This document shows, one piece after another, positions 8,141-16,350 of a DNA stretch of 64,000 nucleotides. A model generated the notes under the pieces. The model was not told the DNA's origin, searched no databases, and saw only the letters and a program-made list of their open reading frames with translations. The translations under genes were made by a program, and so were the position numbers. Within the stretch, counting starts at the first letter, position 1, and each line of letters opens with the position of its first letter. This stretch comes from an uncultured Christensenella sp. (GTDB lineage Bacteria; Bacillota; Clostridia; Christensenellales; Borkfalkiaceae). The stretch lies in the NCBI GenBank assembly GCA_910578145.1, contig CAJTPJ010000008.1, positions 1 to 64,000 of the forward strand. Reading direction: 5' to 3'.

Positions 8141-9469
8141 TTATTTGCTTTTGCTTCTGGGGATAAAGCTGTAAATTTCATCAAGTATTTGCCTTACGAA
8201 GCGCCTGTACTTCTTTGCGCCCGACTCAAACAAAACGCATACCCTGTCGTCTATAACGCACAGTCCTTCGGACATAGCGGGTATAGAATAATCGTTGCGC
8301 TTTGATTTGCCGTCCACGAAATATACGTAAAGGCTGGAGCTGGTGTCCTTATACTGCGCTCCGCTTTTTGTTGTGATTCCCTCGTAAACAAACCCGCCGT
8401 AAGTCATTTGTTGTTCGTCTTCGTTTAAAATAGGTTCGCCGTTTTCATCGGAAACTATCAAATCCTTGTAAGACTTTCTGTTGTCCGCGTTTTTAAGGTC
8501 TTCCCAGCCGTAGTATAAAAGGTGCGAATTTTTAAGCCCGTAACTCTGCGAAAGCACAAGCCCGCCTTTATCCGCTTCCGCGCCGCGCAACCTCGCAAAG
8601 CCCTGAATTTCGTCGGTTATTGAGTAAATATTTTGCACGCGGGGCACTTTGTTTTCTTCGGGCAGGTTTTCGGCGCTAAGGGTGGTAAGCCCGTATTTAT
8701 TGCTGGAAGCCGTGCTTATATTGTATTCGTACACGAACGCCCTGTTCATTTCGCCGCTGGGCGTTTTTATATGGTGTTTCGCGTCCGTTTTATAGTTCTT
8801 TTTACGGTAAAACTCGCCAACGTAAAGTTTATCGTAGGAGGTGGAAACGTTGGAAGGGTCGCCGTCGTAATCGTAATAGTAGCAGAAAGCCGCGTTTAAA
8901 TTGGCGTTAAAAGAGCTGGTAAACTGCAATTCTCCGTTTTTAGCCGCGTCTTCGATAATTTTGGTTGCAACGTTTTTTAAACCTGTGGAATTTTTTTCCT
9001 TTGCAACGTAAACGTTCTTGCCCGAAACGACCCACAAAGTGTAGCCGTTAGTCGCAACGCCGCCAACGTGACCGGTGTGGTAACTTCCGTCCTCGTTTTT
9101 AAGGGTGACGTAACCTACGTAACCCGTCTTTTTGCCAACAACGTATATGCGCGAAGGCGCGTCGTCAAAGTACGCGCTTATAAAAAAGTAGTCCTGCTTG
9201 TCCGTTTTTTCTTTGCCCGCGGCGTCAAGGACGGGGTTGCCGTTTTCATCTTTCAAGGCGTAAGAGGCGCGGTAAGTGCCAAGCCCCTGCGGGCACGCGC
9301 CGTCTTTAAGACCGGGTATTTCAGCTTCCGCCCTAAAATCCTCAAACCCGTCGAATTTTGCGCCGCTTTTATAGGAGTCGCCCCAAAACCATATTACAAG
9401 GAAAACAGCAATCATCAATATCACGGAGAAAACCGCGGTAAACGTAATAAATAATTTCTTATGTTTCAT
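8141..9469 (-). CDS. Membrane-anchored extracytoplasmic protein of unknown function
   Basis: I do not recognise this 442-residue protein. Residues 8-30 are a single membrane helix after the positively charged MKHKK, so most of the chain is probably outside the cell. The exported part contains motifs such as PQGLGTYRASY, YFFISAYFDDAPSRIYVV and HVGGVATNGYTLWVVSGKNV, and it is rich in aromatic residues and short beta-strand-like segments. This would suit a beta-propeller or six-bladed lactonase-like fold, but that is only an impression from strand pattern. It is monocistronic and convergent with the M18 gene. Its upstream region (9470-9500) is AT-rich with no clear promoter. Confidence 0.75.
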   Translation of the reverse strand: MKHKKLFITFTAVFSVILMIAVFLVIWFWGDSYKSGAKFDGFEDFRAEAEIPGLKDGACPQGLGTYRASYALKDENGNPVLDAAGKEKTDKQDYFFISAYFDDAPSRIYVVGKKTGYVGYVTLKNEDGSYHTGHVGGVATNGYTLWVVSGKNVYVAKEKNSTGLKNVATKIIEDAAKNGELQFTSSFNANLNAAFCYYYDYDGDPSNVSTSYDKLYVGEFYRKKNYKTDAKHHIKTPSGEMNRAFVYEYNISTASSNKYGLTTLSAENLPEENKVPRVQNIYSITDEIQGFARLRGAEADKGGLVLSQSYGLKNSHLLYYGWEDLKNADNRKSYKDLIVSDENGEPILNEDEQQMTYGGFVYEGITTKSGAQYKDTSSSLYVYFVDGKSKRNDYSIPAMSEGLCVIDDRVCVLFESGAKKYRRFVRQILDEIYSFIPRSKSK

Positions 9470-9573
9470 AAAACGCCTTATATATTAATAGTAAAATTAT
9501 TTTAACAAAAAATAACGTAAAAAGCAAATAAATTAGCGGGGAAAACCCGCGGGCTATCCATTATATAAGTTTG

Positions 9574-9602
9574 TTGACATTTTCGACAAATTATGTTAGA
9601 AT
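9574..9602 (+). promoter_or_regulatory. Sigma-A promoter for the DegV-GNAT operon
   Basis: TTGACA (9574-9579), 17-base spacer, TAGAAT (9597-9602). Confidence 0.85.
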
Positions 9603-9668
9603 GTTAATCGTGCTTTGAAAATTAATATTAAAAAAGCCTAAAAAACCGAGAATATAAAAGAGGTAAAA

Positions 9669-10553
9669 ATGAGTATTTTATTGTGTGATTCCAATTGCGA
9701 ACTTTGGTACACGCGGCTCGAAGAATTGAAACTCGACTATATTTCAATGCCGTATCTCTACGGCGGGGAACAATACAACTACGATTTAGGTAAAAATACC
9801 GACTTTAAAAAATTCTTTTCCGCAGTCCGCAGCGGCACGGTGCCCAAAACTATGGCGCTTAATCCCGAGGACTATAAGGAAATTCTTTCCCCCTATTTCA
9901 AAAAGGGCGAAGACGTTATTTATATCAGCTTTTCGCACGCTATGAGCGGTACTTTCGCGCAGCTTGATAAGGCGCTTGAAGAGCTTAAAATTGAATTTCC
10001 CGACCGTAAGTGCACCGTTTTTAACACCAATTCCATTTCGCTTGGCGCAGGAATACAGGTGGAAGCGGCGGCGGAACTTAAATTAAAAGGCGCAAGCGAC
10101 GGGGAAATTCTTGAATTTTTAAAAGATTTCACCAACCGCGTTTCCGTATATTTCGTAGTGGACGACCTTATGCATTTAAAGCGCGGCGGCAGGCTTTCGG
10201 GCGCGGCTGCGGTTGCGGGCACTTTGCTAGGGTTAAAGCCGCTTATAACGTTTAACGCGCAGGGCGGGCTTAGCGTAATAGAAAAAATAGTAGGGCGCAA
10301 AAAAGTTATAAAAAATATTGCGAATAAAGTTATAAACAATATTACGGGTAAGGAATACGGTGTTTACGTCGTGGACGCGGATTGCAAAGAGGACGGCGAC
10401 GAGCTTGCCCGCGTTTTAAGCGAGGCTTTGCCCGACGTTAAAATTAAAAGGCAGCCCGTGGGACCCGTAATCGGTTCGCATTGCGGACCCGGCACTTTGG
10501 GCGTTATATTTATTTCGGACAAGCGTCCCATTGCATTGGAGGGCAATGAATGA
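9669..10553 (+). CDS. DegV family protein (fatty-acid-binding)
   Basis: DegV proteins bind a fatty acid in a two-domain fold; some act as FakB, presenting fatty acids to the kinase FakA. The 294-residue protein has the family opening with CDSNCEL, the central ISFSHAMSGTFAQ (normally S/T-S-x-x-SGT-Y) and the DDLMHLKRGGRLSGAAA block with the conserved RGGR(I/L)S. It heads a three-gene operon: its TGA overlaps the ATG of the next gene (ATGA). No FakA or PlsX homologue is present here, so a FakB role is only possible. Confidence 0.92.
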   Translation: MSILLCDSNCELWYTRLEELKLDYISMPYLYGGEQYNYDLGKNTDFKKFFSAVRSGTVPKTMALNPEDYKEILSPYFKKGEDVIYISFSHAMSGTFAQLDKALEELKIEFPDRKCTVFNTNSISLGAGIQVEAAAELKLKGASDGEILEFLKDFTNRVSVYFVVDDLMHLKRGGRLSGAAAVAGTLLGLKPLITFNAQGGLSVIEKIVGRKKVIKNIANKVINNITGKEYGVYVVDADCKEDGDELARVLSEALPDVKIKRQPVGPVIGSHCGPGTLGVIFISDKRPIALEGNE

Positions 10554-11692
10554 TAACCGTTAAACAAATAACTTCCAAACGCGATAAAAAGAAATTTTTC
10601 AAGTTTTTAATAGATTTATACAAGGGTAACCCTTACGCTTGCCCCAACCTGTACGCCGACGAATTTGCGGAGTTCGACCCTAAAACAAACGACGCGTTCC
10701 GCTTTGCGGACTGCAAAATGTTTCTTGCCTACAAGGACGGCAAGATAGCGGGCAGAATTGCCGGCATTTGGCACCGCGGCGTAAACGAAAAGTTTGGCTA
10801 CAAGCAGTTAAGATTTACGCGTTTTGACGTTATAGACGATTTCGAGGTGACGAAAGCGCTGTTTGCCGAGCTTTACAAGTGGGCGGAAGAGCTGGGAATG
10901 GAAGAAATTATCGGACCTATGAGCTTTTCGGATATAAACGAAGAGGGTATGCTTATCGACGGGTTCGATAAAGACAGTATGTATTTTGAAATATACAATT
11001 ACCCGTATTACGTAGAACATATGGAAAAGCTGGGCGCGTATAAGGTGGTAGACTGGAACGGTTACCGCATTGCAGTACCCGAAAAGGACGAAAGGCTTGA
11101 AAGGGTAAGCAACGTAGTTGCCGAGCGCAACGGATTTACCGTGTTGGACGTAAATTACCTTTTAAAACACGATAAAAAGAAACTCGATAGTTATATTTTG
11201 CGGTGTTTCGACGTGCTTAACGAAGCGTACGAGCCGCTTTACGGCGTTTCGCCGCTAAACGACAAACAGAAAAAGCGCGAAATGGACACCATTTATCAGG
11301 TGCTTATACCCGAATTCGCTTCGGTAATTTTAAAGGACGACGAGGTTATAGCATACGGGCTGTTGATGCCGTCCATAAACGAGGCTATGCGCAAAGGCAG
11401 GGGACGCATTATTCCGTTCGGGTTGCCGGCTTTTATAAAGGCGATGAAGCATATCGAAGTTGCGCATATGATGTCCATAGGTATAACTAAGGCGGAAAGC
11501 AACAAGGGCGCCGTTGCAATGATTTTGCATCACAGCCTTATAGGTCTTAACAAACACGGCGTTAAATTCGTTGAAACGGGACCTATGCTCGAAGACAACG
11601 CGCCTATCCACAACCTTTGGAAGGAGTTCAATCCTGAAATTATAAAGCGCCGCCGTTGCTGGGGGCTTAAAGTCGGCGGTACTAAAAAATGA
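10550..11692 (+). CDS. GNAT-like acyltransferase family protein, tandem copy 1
   Basis: This 380-residue protein resembles the long GNAT-superfamily proteins of Firmicutes, in which an N-terminal GNAT-like half is followed by a second alpha/beta half. The segment AYKDGKIAGRIAGIWHRG fits the beta4-alpha3 acetyl-CoA region of GNAT enzymes, although the canonical Q/RxxGxG/A loop is not sharp. The next gene is a paralogue of almost the same length. Both begin MITVKQITSKRDKKKFFKF and end RRRCWGLKV. The start overlaps degV by ATGA, and the stop overlaps copy 2 by ATGA. Substrate unknown. Confidence 0.75.
   Translation: MITVKQITSKRDKKKFFKFLIDLYKGNPYACPNLYADEFAEFDPKTNDAFRFADCKMFLAYKDGKIAGRIAGIWHRGVNEKFGYKQLRFTRFDVIDDFEVTKALFAELYKWAEELGMEEIIGPMSFSDINEEGMLIDGFDKDSMYFEIYNYPYYVEHMEKLGAYKVVDWNGYRIAVPEKDERLERVSNVVAERNGFTVLDVNYLLKHDKKKLDSYILRCFDVLNEAYEPLYGVSPLNDKQKKREMDTIYQVLIPEFASVILKDDEVIAYGLLMPSINEAMRKGRGRIIPFGLPAFIKAMKHIEVAHMMSIGITKAESNKGAVAMILHHSLIGLNKHGVKFVETGPMLEDNAPIHNLWKEFNPEIIKRRRCWGLKVGGTKK
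10715..10781 (+). repeat. 67-bp block identical between the tandem GNAT-like genes (copy 1)
   Basis: This stretch is identical to 11854-11920, although the flanking coding sequence differs at many third codon positions. The block encodes the KMFLAYKDGKIAGRIAGIWH region. Confidence 0.9.
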
Positions 11693-12822
11693 TTACAGTT
11701 AAACAAATAACTTCCAAGCGCGACAAAAAAAAGTTTTTTAAATTTGCAATAGACTTGTACAAGGGAAATCCGCACGTTTGCCCCAATTTGTACGCGGACG
11801 AGTTTGCAGAGTTCGACCCTAAAATAAACGACGCGTTCCGTTTTGCCGACTGTAAAATGTTTCTTGCCTACAAGGACGGCAAGATAGCGGGCAGAATTGC
11901 CGGCATTTGGCACCGCGGCGCAAACGAAAAGTTTGGGCTTAAACAGCTAAGATTTACCCGTTTCGACGTGATAGACGATATCGAAGTTACCAAAGCGCTG
12001 TTTGCAGAGTTGTACAAGTGGGCAAAAGAGCTTGGAATGGAAGAAATTATCGGACCTATGAGCTTTTCAGACCTAAACGAAGAGGGAATGTTGATAGAGG
12101 GGTTTGATAAGGACAGCACGTATATAGAAATTTACAACCACCCGTACTACGTACAGCATATGGAAAAGCTGGGCGCGTACAAAGTGGTTGATTGGAACGG
12201 TTACCGCATAACCGTGCCCGAACAGGCGGACGAACGGTTGCAAAAGCTGAGCGACCTTATAATTAAGAAAAACGGTTACGAGCTTTTGCCCGTAGCGCAC
12301 CTTTTAAAGCACGATAAAAAGAAGTTGAGCGGTTATATAATGCAGTGCCTTGACGTTTTGGACGAAGCGTTTGCCGATTTATACGGTACAAGCCCGTTAA
12401 ACGATAAGCAGAAAAAGCGTGAAATGGACACGATATATCAGGCGCTCGTACCGGAGCTTGCCGCAGTAGTGTTAAAGGACGACAAGGTTATTGCCTACGG
12501 GTTTATGATGCCTTCAATGAAAGAGGTGTTGCAAAAGGCGAGGGGTAGCATTTTCCCCCGCGGGATTATACCTTATATAAAGGCGATGAGTCATATCGAA
12601 GTAGCCGATATGATGTCTATAGGCGTTGCAAAAGAGCACACCAATAAAGGCTCGGTAGCGGTAATTATGAACAGTTGCCTGAAAGGGCTTATAAAACACG
12701 GGGTAAAATATCTGGAAACGGGACCCGAGCTTGAAACCAACAACAACGTGCAAAATCTTTGGAAAAATTACGAAACCAAACTCGTAAAAAGGCGCCGTTG
12801 CTGGGGGCTTAAAGTAGATTAA
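11689..12822 (+). CDS. GNAT-like acyltransferase family protein, tandem copy 2
   Basis: A 377-residue paralogue of the preceding gene, overlapping it by ATGA. The first ~170 residues are almost the same as copy 1 at the protein level; about 175-235 and parts of the C-terminal half diverge. The conserved blocks SPLNDKQKKREMDTIYQ and RRRCWGLKV are shared. Retention of both copies in one operon suggests different substrates or a two-subunit complex, but nothing in the sequence decides this. It is followed by a strong terminator at 12825-12862. Confidence 0.75.
   Translation: MITVKQITSKRDKKKFFKFAIDLYKGNPHVCPNLYADEFAEFDPKINDAFRFADCKMFLAYKDGKIAGRIAGIWHRGANEKFGLKQLRFTRFDVIDDIEVTKALFAELYKWAKELGMEEIIGPMSFSDLNEEGMLIEGFDKDSTYIEIYNHPYYVQHMEKLGAYKVVDWNGYRITVPEQADERLQKLSDLIIKKNGYELLPVAHLLKHDKKKLSGYIMQCLDVLDEAFADLYGTSPLNDKQKKREMDTIYQALVPELAAVVLKDDKVIAYGFMMPSMKEVLQKARGSIFPRGIIPYIKAMSHIEVADMMSIGVAKEHTNKGSVAVIMNSCLKGLIKHGVKYLETGPELETNNNVQNLWKNYETKLVKRRRCWGLKVD
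11854..11920 (+). repeat. 67-bp block identical between the tandem GNAT-like genes (copy 2)
   Basis: Identical to 10715-10781; see that entry. Confidence 0.9.
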
Positions 12823-12824
12823 AC

Positions 12825-12862
12825 AAAATCGGTATGGCGAAAATATCGCCATACCGATTTTT
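12825..12862 (+). terminator. Terminator of the DegV-GNAT operon
   Basis: 16-bp perfect stem (AAAATCGGTATGGCGA with its complement), loop AAATA, T run. Confidence 0.92.
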
Positions 12863-12947
12863 CTTGCGTATGAACTATGCGTATATACCGCTCTATGATT
12901 CGTAGAGAGTGTATACGGCAAATATATGCGTTTAAAAATAAAAGGTA

Positions 12948-12976
12948 TTGCACTAAGTTTACAATCGTGTTATAAT
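12948..12976 (+). promoter_or_regulatory. Extended -10 sigma-A promoter for the XRE-membrane gene
   Basis: TTGCAC (12948-12953), 17-base spacer, TATAAT (12971-12976) with TGT just before it (extended -10). Confidence 0.85.
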
Positions 12977-13042
12977 ATACGCGTCGTAAACGCTTGGCAA
13001 AAAAAATATTACGATTATTTATAAGGAGACAATTTTTTTAAG

Positions 13043-14341
13043 ATGGACACTGTTACGATAGGCGAATACCTGAAAAGGTTGAGGCTTAGGGATAATTATA
13101 CCCAATCCGAATTAGGTAAGCGCATTAACGTTACGGATAAGGCTATAAGCCGCTGGGAAAGCGGTTTGGGTATGCCTGAAATAGGCAATTTGATGGTTAT
13201 AGCCGAACTGTTTAACGTTTCCGTAGACGATATTTTGCATTGTAACCTACGGGTATTTGAAAATGACGGGCAAAAACCCAACGACGGTTTGGTTGAAAAC
13301 GACGGTACAACCGAAAACTTGGAAGATAAAAAGCCCGTTTCAAACCTTTTTAATAAATTTAAAACGGTTATTTTTTCTGCGTTTTTATCTATGGGCATAT
13401 TTCTCGCAACGTACGTGCCCGTGTTTGACGGCACTAACGTTTTAACGTTAAATATGCTTCCGTTTATCCTGCTTATAATAGCGGCGGGGCTTTTTGCCGC
13501 GGTTATAGTTGCGGAAAAATTTCTTCCGTCTAAATTTTTGATAATTACTAAAATAATAAACGTTGCGCTTTCCGCAGTCTGCGCGTTGGCCTGCTTGGTT
13601 TTTGCAATTTTACTGTTTTCGGTTTATAGCGGTGCGGCAAAATACTATTACAATTTCAACGTAGGCGGATTCGGCGCGTTGGCGTTTACGGTTTTACTCG
13701 TAGAGTTGCTGTTGTATTCCCTATCCGACCTTTTGCAAAAAGACTTATTTAAAAAAGTTGCTTTAATAGTTAGCGCGGCGCTTGGCGGCGTTGCGTTAGC
13801 GCTGTGTTTAATAGGCTTGGTAAATTGCCATACCTCTTTTATAGACTCGTTGTTGGGCAGCCCCGATTCATACGTTTCTTTGTGCGCAATGCTTATGGGG
13901 CTTATTTCCGTTGCTTACGCTTTGCGCGGTTTGAAAGTAGTTGGTATGGGCGTTGCGGGAACGGTTTTAATGTTTTTGCCTGCCGTTTTGTTTGCAATAG
14001 ACGGTATAAGTAATTTCACGATTATAGAAACTCCTATCGAAACGGACCTTTATCCGTACGGATTATTATGCGCGTTTGCGGTTTTTGCGCCTGCGGTAAC
14101 TTCCATAGGCGGCTTGTTTGAGGGCGAAAAAGCACTTAAAGTAAGGCGTATAACCGCCGTAATTTCTTTATTGCTTTTAATTCCCTGTATTTATTACACT
14201 TTCGACGTGCTTGCGCTTGACGTTTATCTCGGCTCGCAAAACTATATCGTTGCGGTATTATTGCGCGTGGCGGTAATATTTGCCGCAATAGCAAGCTACG
14301 TAACGTTGTTTATTCCCAGCCGCAAAGGAGAAGAAATATAA
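13043..14341 (+). CDS. XRE-family HTH regulator fused to a polytopic membrane domain
   Basis: Residues about 6-62 form an HTH_3/XRE DNA-binding domain (IGEYLKRLRLRDNYTQSELG, TDKAISRWESGLGMPE). A hydrophilic linker of about 40 residues follows, then roughly nine or ten hydrophobic helices from residue 108 to the end (432). It is therefore a membrane-tethered transcription regulator, a common layout in Clostridia in which the membrane part may sense envelope state. An AAGGAG-type RBS and its own promoter precede it. The stop codon overlaps the start of the downstream lipoprotein gene by one base, so the two are probably coupled. Targets unknown. Confidence 0.85.
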   Translation: MDTVTIGEYLKRLRLRDNYTQSELGKRINVTDKAISRWESGLGMPEIGNLMVIAELFNVSVDDILHCNLRVFENDGQKPNDGLVENDGTTENLEDKKPVSNLFNKFKTVIFSAFLSMGIFLATYVPVFDGTNVLTLNMLPFILLIIAAGLFAAVIVAEKFLPSKFLIITKIINVALSAVCALACLVFAILLFSVYSGAAKYYYNFNVGGFGALAFTVLLVELLLYSLSDLLQKDLFKKVALIVSAALGGVALALCLIGLVNCHTSFIDSLLGSPDSYVSLCAMLMGLISVAYALRGLKVVGMGVAGTVLMFLPAVLFAIDGISNFTIIETPIETDLYPYGLLCAFAVFAPAVTSIGGLFEGEKALKVRRITAVISLLLLIPCIYYTFDVLALDVYLGSQNYIVAVLLRVAVIFAAIASYVTLFIPSRKGEEI

Positions 14342-15258
14342 TGAAAAAGAGAAGCGTACTTATAGTTTTGATTATTTGCCTCGTTTTGCCTTTCGCCGTG
14401 GCGTTTTCGGGTTGTTTGTTGCACGAAGCAAAGACGGTGGACGGCGTTTGGGAGATAGATTTAAATGCCAGCGACAAAAAGGTTGCGTACGCGTTTAAAT
14501 CTGCAAAAATAGTAGTTGATGCGAAAAATTCCAAGGCGCGTATTGAAGCGGAATTTACCGACGAAGTTGATAAAATAGGATTTTATACGGGAACTTTTAA
14601 TTTGGATACTACGATTTCAAATTACGGTAATCATTTATCCATATATGAATACGATTATCAATCGGATACGAAAGAAAGTATATTATCTTTAAATATTTAT
14701 TACGAAGACGTGGTTTACGCGGAAAGTAGAGGTGACGTTGACGTAACGTTTAATAAAACCGTAGGAGATTATAAAGCGGGAGAAAGTTATTATATTTCAC
14801 CGTTGGTGTTTGTAAAAAGCGGTTCGGCTTCAATCCCTATAGACCCTGACGACCCTAACTTTAACCCCAATCCCAATCCTAATCCTAATCCTAATCCCAA
14901 CCCGCCGCAGGTCGCTTCTAAGCACGAAGATATAAAAAAACAATATAAAAACGCGGGATATACCGTAGACGTTTCCGCAAGCGACGTTGACCCGTCTACC
15001 GCGGCGCTTATAAAATCTATACAGGACGCGTACGCGCAGTTGGGCCTTAAAATGACGGTTATCGGCAAAAATTTAAGCTCGGTTTCGTTTGATACCGAAA
15101 TGTATATGCTTATTTCCGCGGACAGCGAAAGCGTAATAAACGAGCTCGTCCAAGAGTTTGAAGGCACTTACCAATTTGCTAAGAAAGGAAGGGATATAAT
15201 AGTTTCAATTTGGCCGTTGGGTACGCCTAATTTTGCTCCTTTTAACCAAGCGGTTTAA
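14341..15258 (+). CDS. Lipoprotein with an Asn-Pro repeat linker
   Basis: The 305-residue protein starts with a lipoprotein signal (MKKRSVLIVLII... lipobox FSGC, lipid-bearing Cys25), so it is anchored outside the cytoplasmic membrane. Residues about 30-165 form one domain with beta-rich character. A linker of repeated Asn-Pro dipeptides (about residues 176-190, encoded by a CCTAAT-type microsatellite) leads to a C-terminal domain of about 110 residues. I recognise neither domain. It overlaps the XRE-membrane gene by one base and ends at the terminator at 15280-15313, so it may be the sensing or effector partner of that regulator. Confidence 0.8.
   Translation: MKKRSVLIVLIICLVLPFAVAFSGCLLHEAKTVDGVWEIDLNASDKKVAYAFKSAKIVVDAKNSKARIEAEFTDEVDKIGFYTGTFNLDTTISNYGNHLSIYEYDYQSDTKESILSLNIYYEDVVYAESRGDVDVTFNKTVGDYKAGESYYISPLVFVKSGSASIPIDPDDPNFNPNPNPNPNPNPNPPQVASKHEDIKKQYKNAGYTVDVSASDVDPSTAALIKSIQDAYAQLGLKMTVIGKNLSSVSFDTEMYMLISADSESVINELVQEFEGTYQFAKKGRDIIVSIWPLGTPNFAPFNQAV
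14862..14903 (+). repeat. Short tandem repeat encoding Asn-Pro
   Basis: Imperfect CCTAAT/CCCAAT hexamer repeats in frame in the lipoprotein gene; copy number could vary by slippage. Confidence 0.85.
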
Positions 15259-15279
15259 TCCGTTTCAATAAAAACCAAA

Positions 15280-15313
15280 AACCCGCTACGCCGTAAGTAA
15301 GACGTAGCGGGTT
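15280..15313. terminator. Bidirectional terminator between convergent genes
   Basis: AACCCGCTACG and CGTAGCGGGTT form an 11-bp stem with T-rich sequence after it and A-rich sequence before it; it lies between 15258 (+) and 15323 (-). Confidence 0.85.
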
Positions 15314-15322
15314 AGTTTTATT

Positions 15323-15679
15323 TTAAAAAATTCCCCTTAAGATAAGCCCGAAAATAAACGTTGCAAACGCGCCTAAAAACGCCAAAAAAATTCGGAAAGT
15401 TATATCGCGCTGTTTCTGCCTTGCGTTGCGCTTGTAGGCGAAACCGCTTTCCCTAAGGTTTATAACGTACATTTTTTCGCCCTTTCGTTCCGAAGAAATT
15501 AAATCGAAATACCCGTCGCATTGCAACGCGGTAAGAATTTCGTCCAGCTTTTCGTAATTAATACGGTTTCGGGCGGGCAAAACGGACAGAATATCTATTG
15601 GAGAAACAAGACAGCCTTCCGTTCCGTCGCAAAGGCTGTAAACCGCCGCCATAACCATATTTTCGTTTTTGCTTAACAT
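15323..15679 (-). CDS. Small winged-helix-like protein with C-terminal membrane anchor (1)
   Basis: The 118-residue protein has a helical N-terminal part (about 1-75) whose pattern resembles a winged helix: YEKLDEILTALQCDGYFDLISSE followed by KMYVINL. A basic linker (KRNARQKQRD) and one C-terminal membrane helix (about 92-116) follow. It is related in layout to the gene immediately upstream and overlaps it by one base. Function unknown; a membrane-tethered DNA- or protein-binding role is an inference from architecture only. Confidence 0.65.
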   Translation of the reverse strand: MLSKNENMVMAAVYSLCDGTEGCLVSPIDILSVLPARNRINYEKLDEILTALQCDGYFDLISSERKGEKMYVINLRESGFAYKRNARQKQRDITFRIFLAFLGAFATFIFGLILRGIF

Positions 15680-16062
15680 CAGATTAGTGCAAACGTAAGC
15701 GAAACCAGCAAACTTCCCAGCGCCCCGCCGGAAAACGCGGCGAGAAAGGGCAGTAAATACTTTCTTTCGCGCTTAGCTTTTTCAGGCAGCCGCAACTCGG
15801 GCTCGGGCAAAATAATTTGCTCCGGTTCGGGTTCGTATTTTTTAATAGGAGCAATGCAGTAAAGACTGCCGCCGGAATATTTGATATCGATATATCCTGC
15901 GTTTAACAGCGTTTTCAGCGCGTTTTTCAGCGTTGATAAATCCCGTTTTTCGCCCTCGGGAAAAGCCTCGTAAAGCTCGTCTTCGGAAAAAATGACGTAC
16001 CGACCCACGGTGGCGAAAGAACATATTTTATCTATAACCGCATTGCTAATTCTGTCCATCAT
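15679..16062 (-). CDS. Small winged-helix-like protein with C-terminal membrane anchor (2)
   Basis: The 127-residue protein has the same architecture as its downstream neighbour. A winged-helix-like N-terminus (STLKNALKTLLNAGYIDIKYSGGSLYCIA) is followed by a Pro/Glu-rich spacer (PEPEQIILPEPELRLPE), a basic patch (KAKRERK) and one membrane helix (about 103-126). The second Met is also a possible start. The pair lies downstream of a small membrane-protein gene and rqcH on the same strand (28 bases after 16090). I do not recognise a named family. Confidence 0.65.
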   Translation of the reverse strand: MMDRISNAVIDKICSFATVGRYVIFSEDELYEAFPEGEKRDLSTLKNALKTLLNAGYIDIKYSGGSLYCIAPIKKYEPEPEQIILPEPELRLPEKAKRERKYLLPFLAAFSGGALGSLLVSLTFALI

Positions 16063-16089
16063 TATAATAATGGAACAAAAATTACCTAA

Positions 16090-16350
16090 TTATACCAGCG
16101 CGGAGTAAATCATTCCGCTTACGAACAGTATAACGCCCGCGGCAAGCAGTATATAATCCGCTATTTTAAGATAAAAAAGCGCTTTAAACTTTTCCTTTTT
16201 TTGCTGTGCGGCAACCATAGAAAGCGCGGCTATCCCCAGCACTATGCTTGAAATAAGCGAATATATCCGCAACGGCGAAAAGGTTAACCCAAACGCTACC
16301 GCGCAAAGTAAGGAAAGTGCGGCGCCTATATAAAAATAAATTCTGTTCAT
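16090..16350 (-). CDS. Small three-helix membrane protein
   Basis: 86 residues with three hydrophobic helices (about 6-24, 29-48, 62-84) separated by a basic loop (QQKKEKFKA). No recognisable family. Its ATG overlaps the rqcH stop codon (ATGA), so it is co-translated with rqcH; a functional link with ribosome quality control is not implied by that alone. Confidence 0.7.
   Translation of the reverse strand: MNRIYFYIGAALSLLCAVAFGLTFSPLRIYSLISSIVLGIAALSMVAAQQKKEKFKALFYLKIADYILLAAGVILFVSGMIYSALV

Noticed and set aside
12868..12925. Imperfect inverted repeats around TATACCGCTCTA / TAGAGAGTGTATA
   Set aside because: Several mismatches and no T run; it lies just after a strong terminator and I see no clear role.
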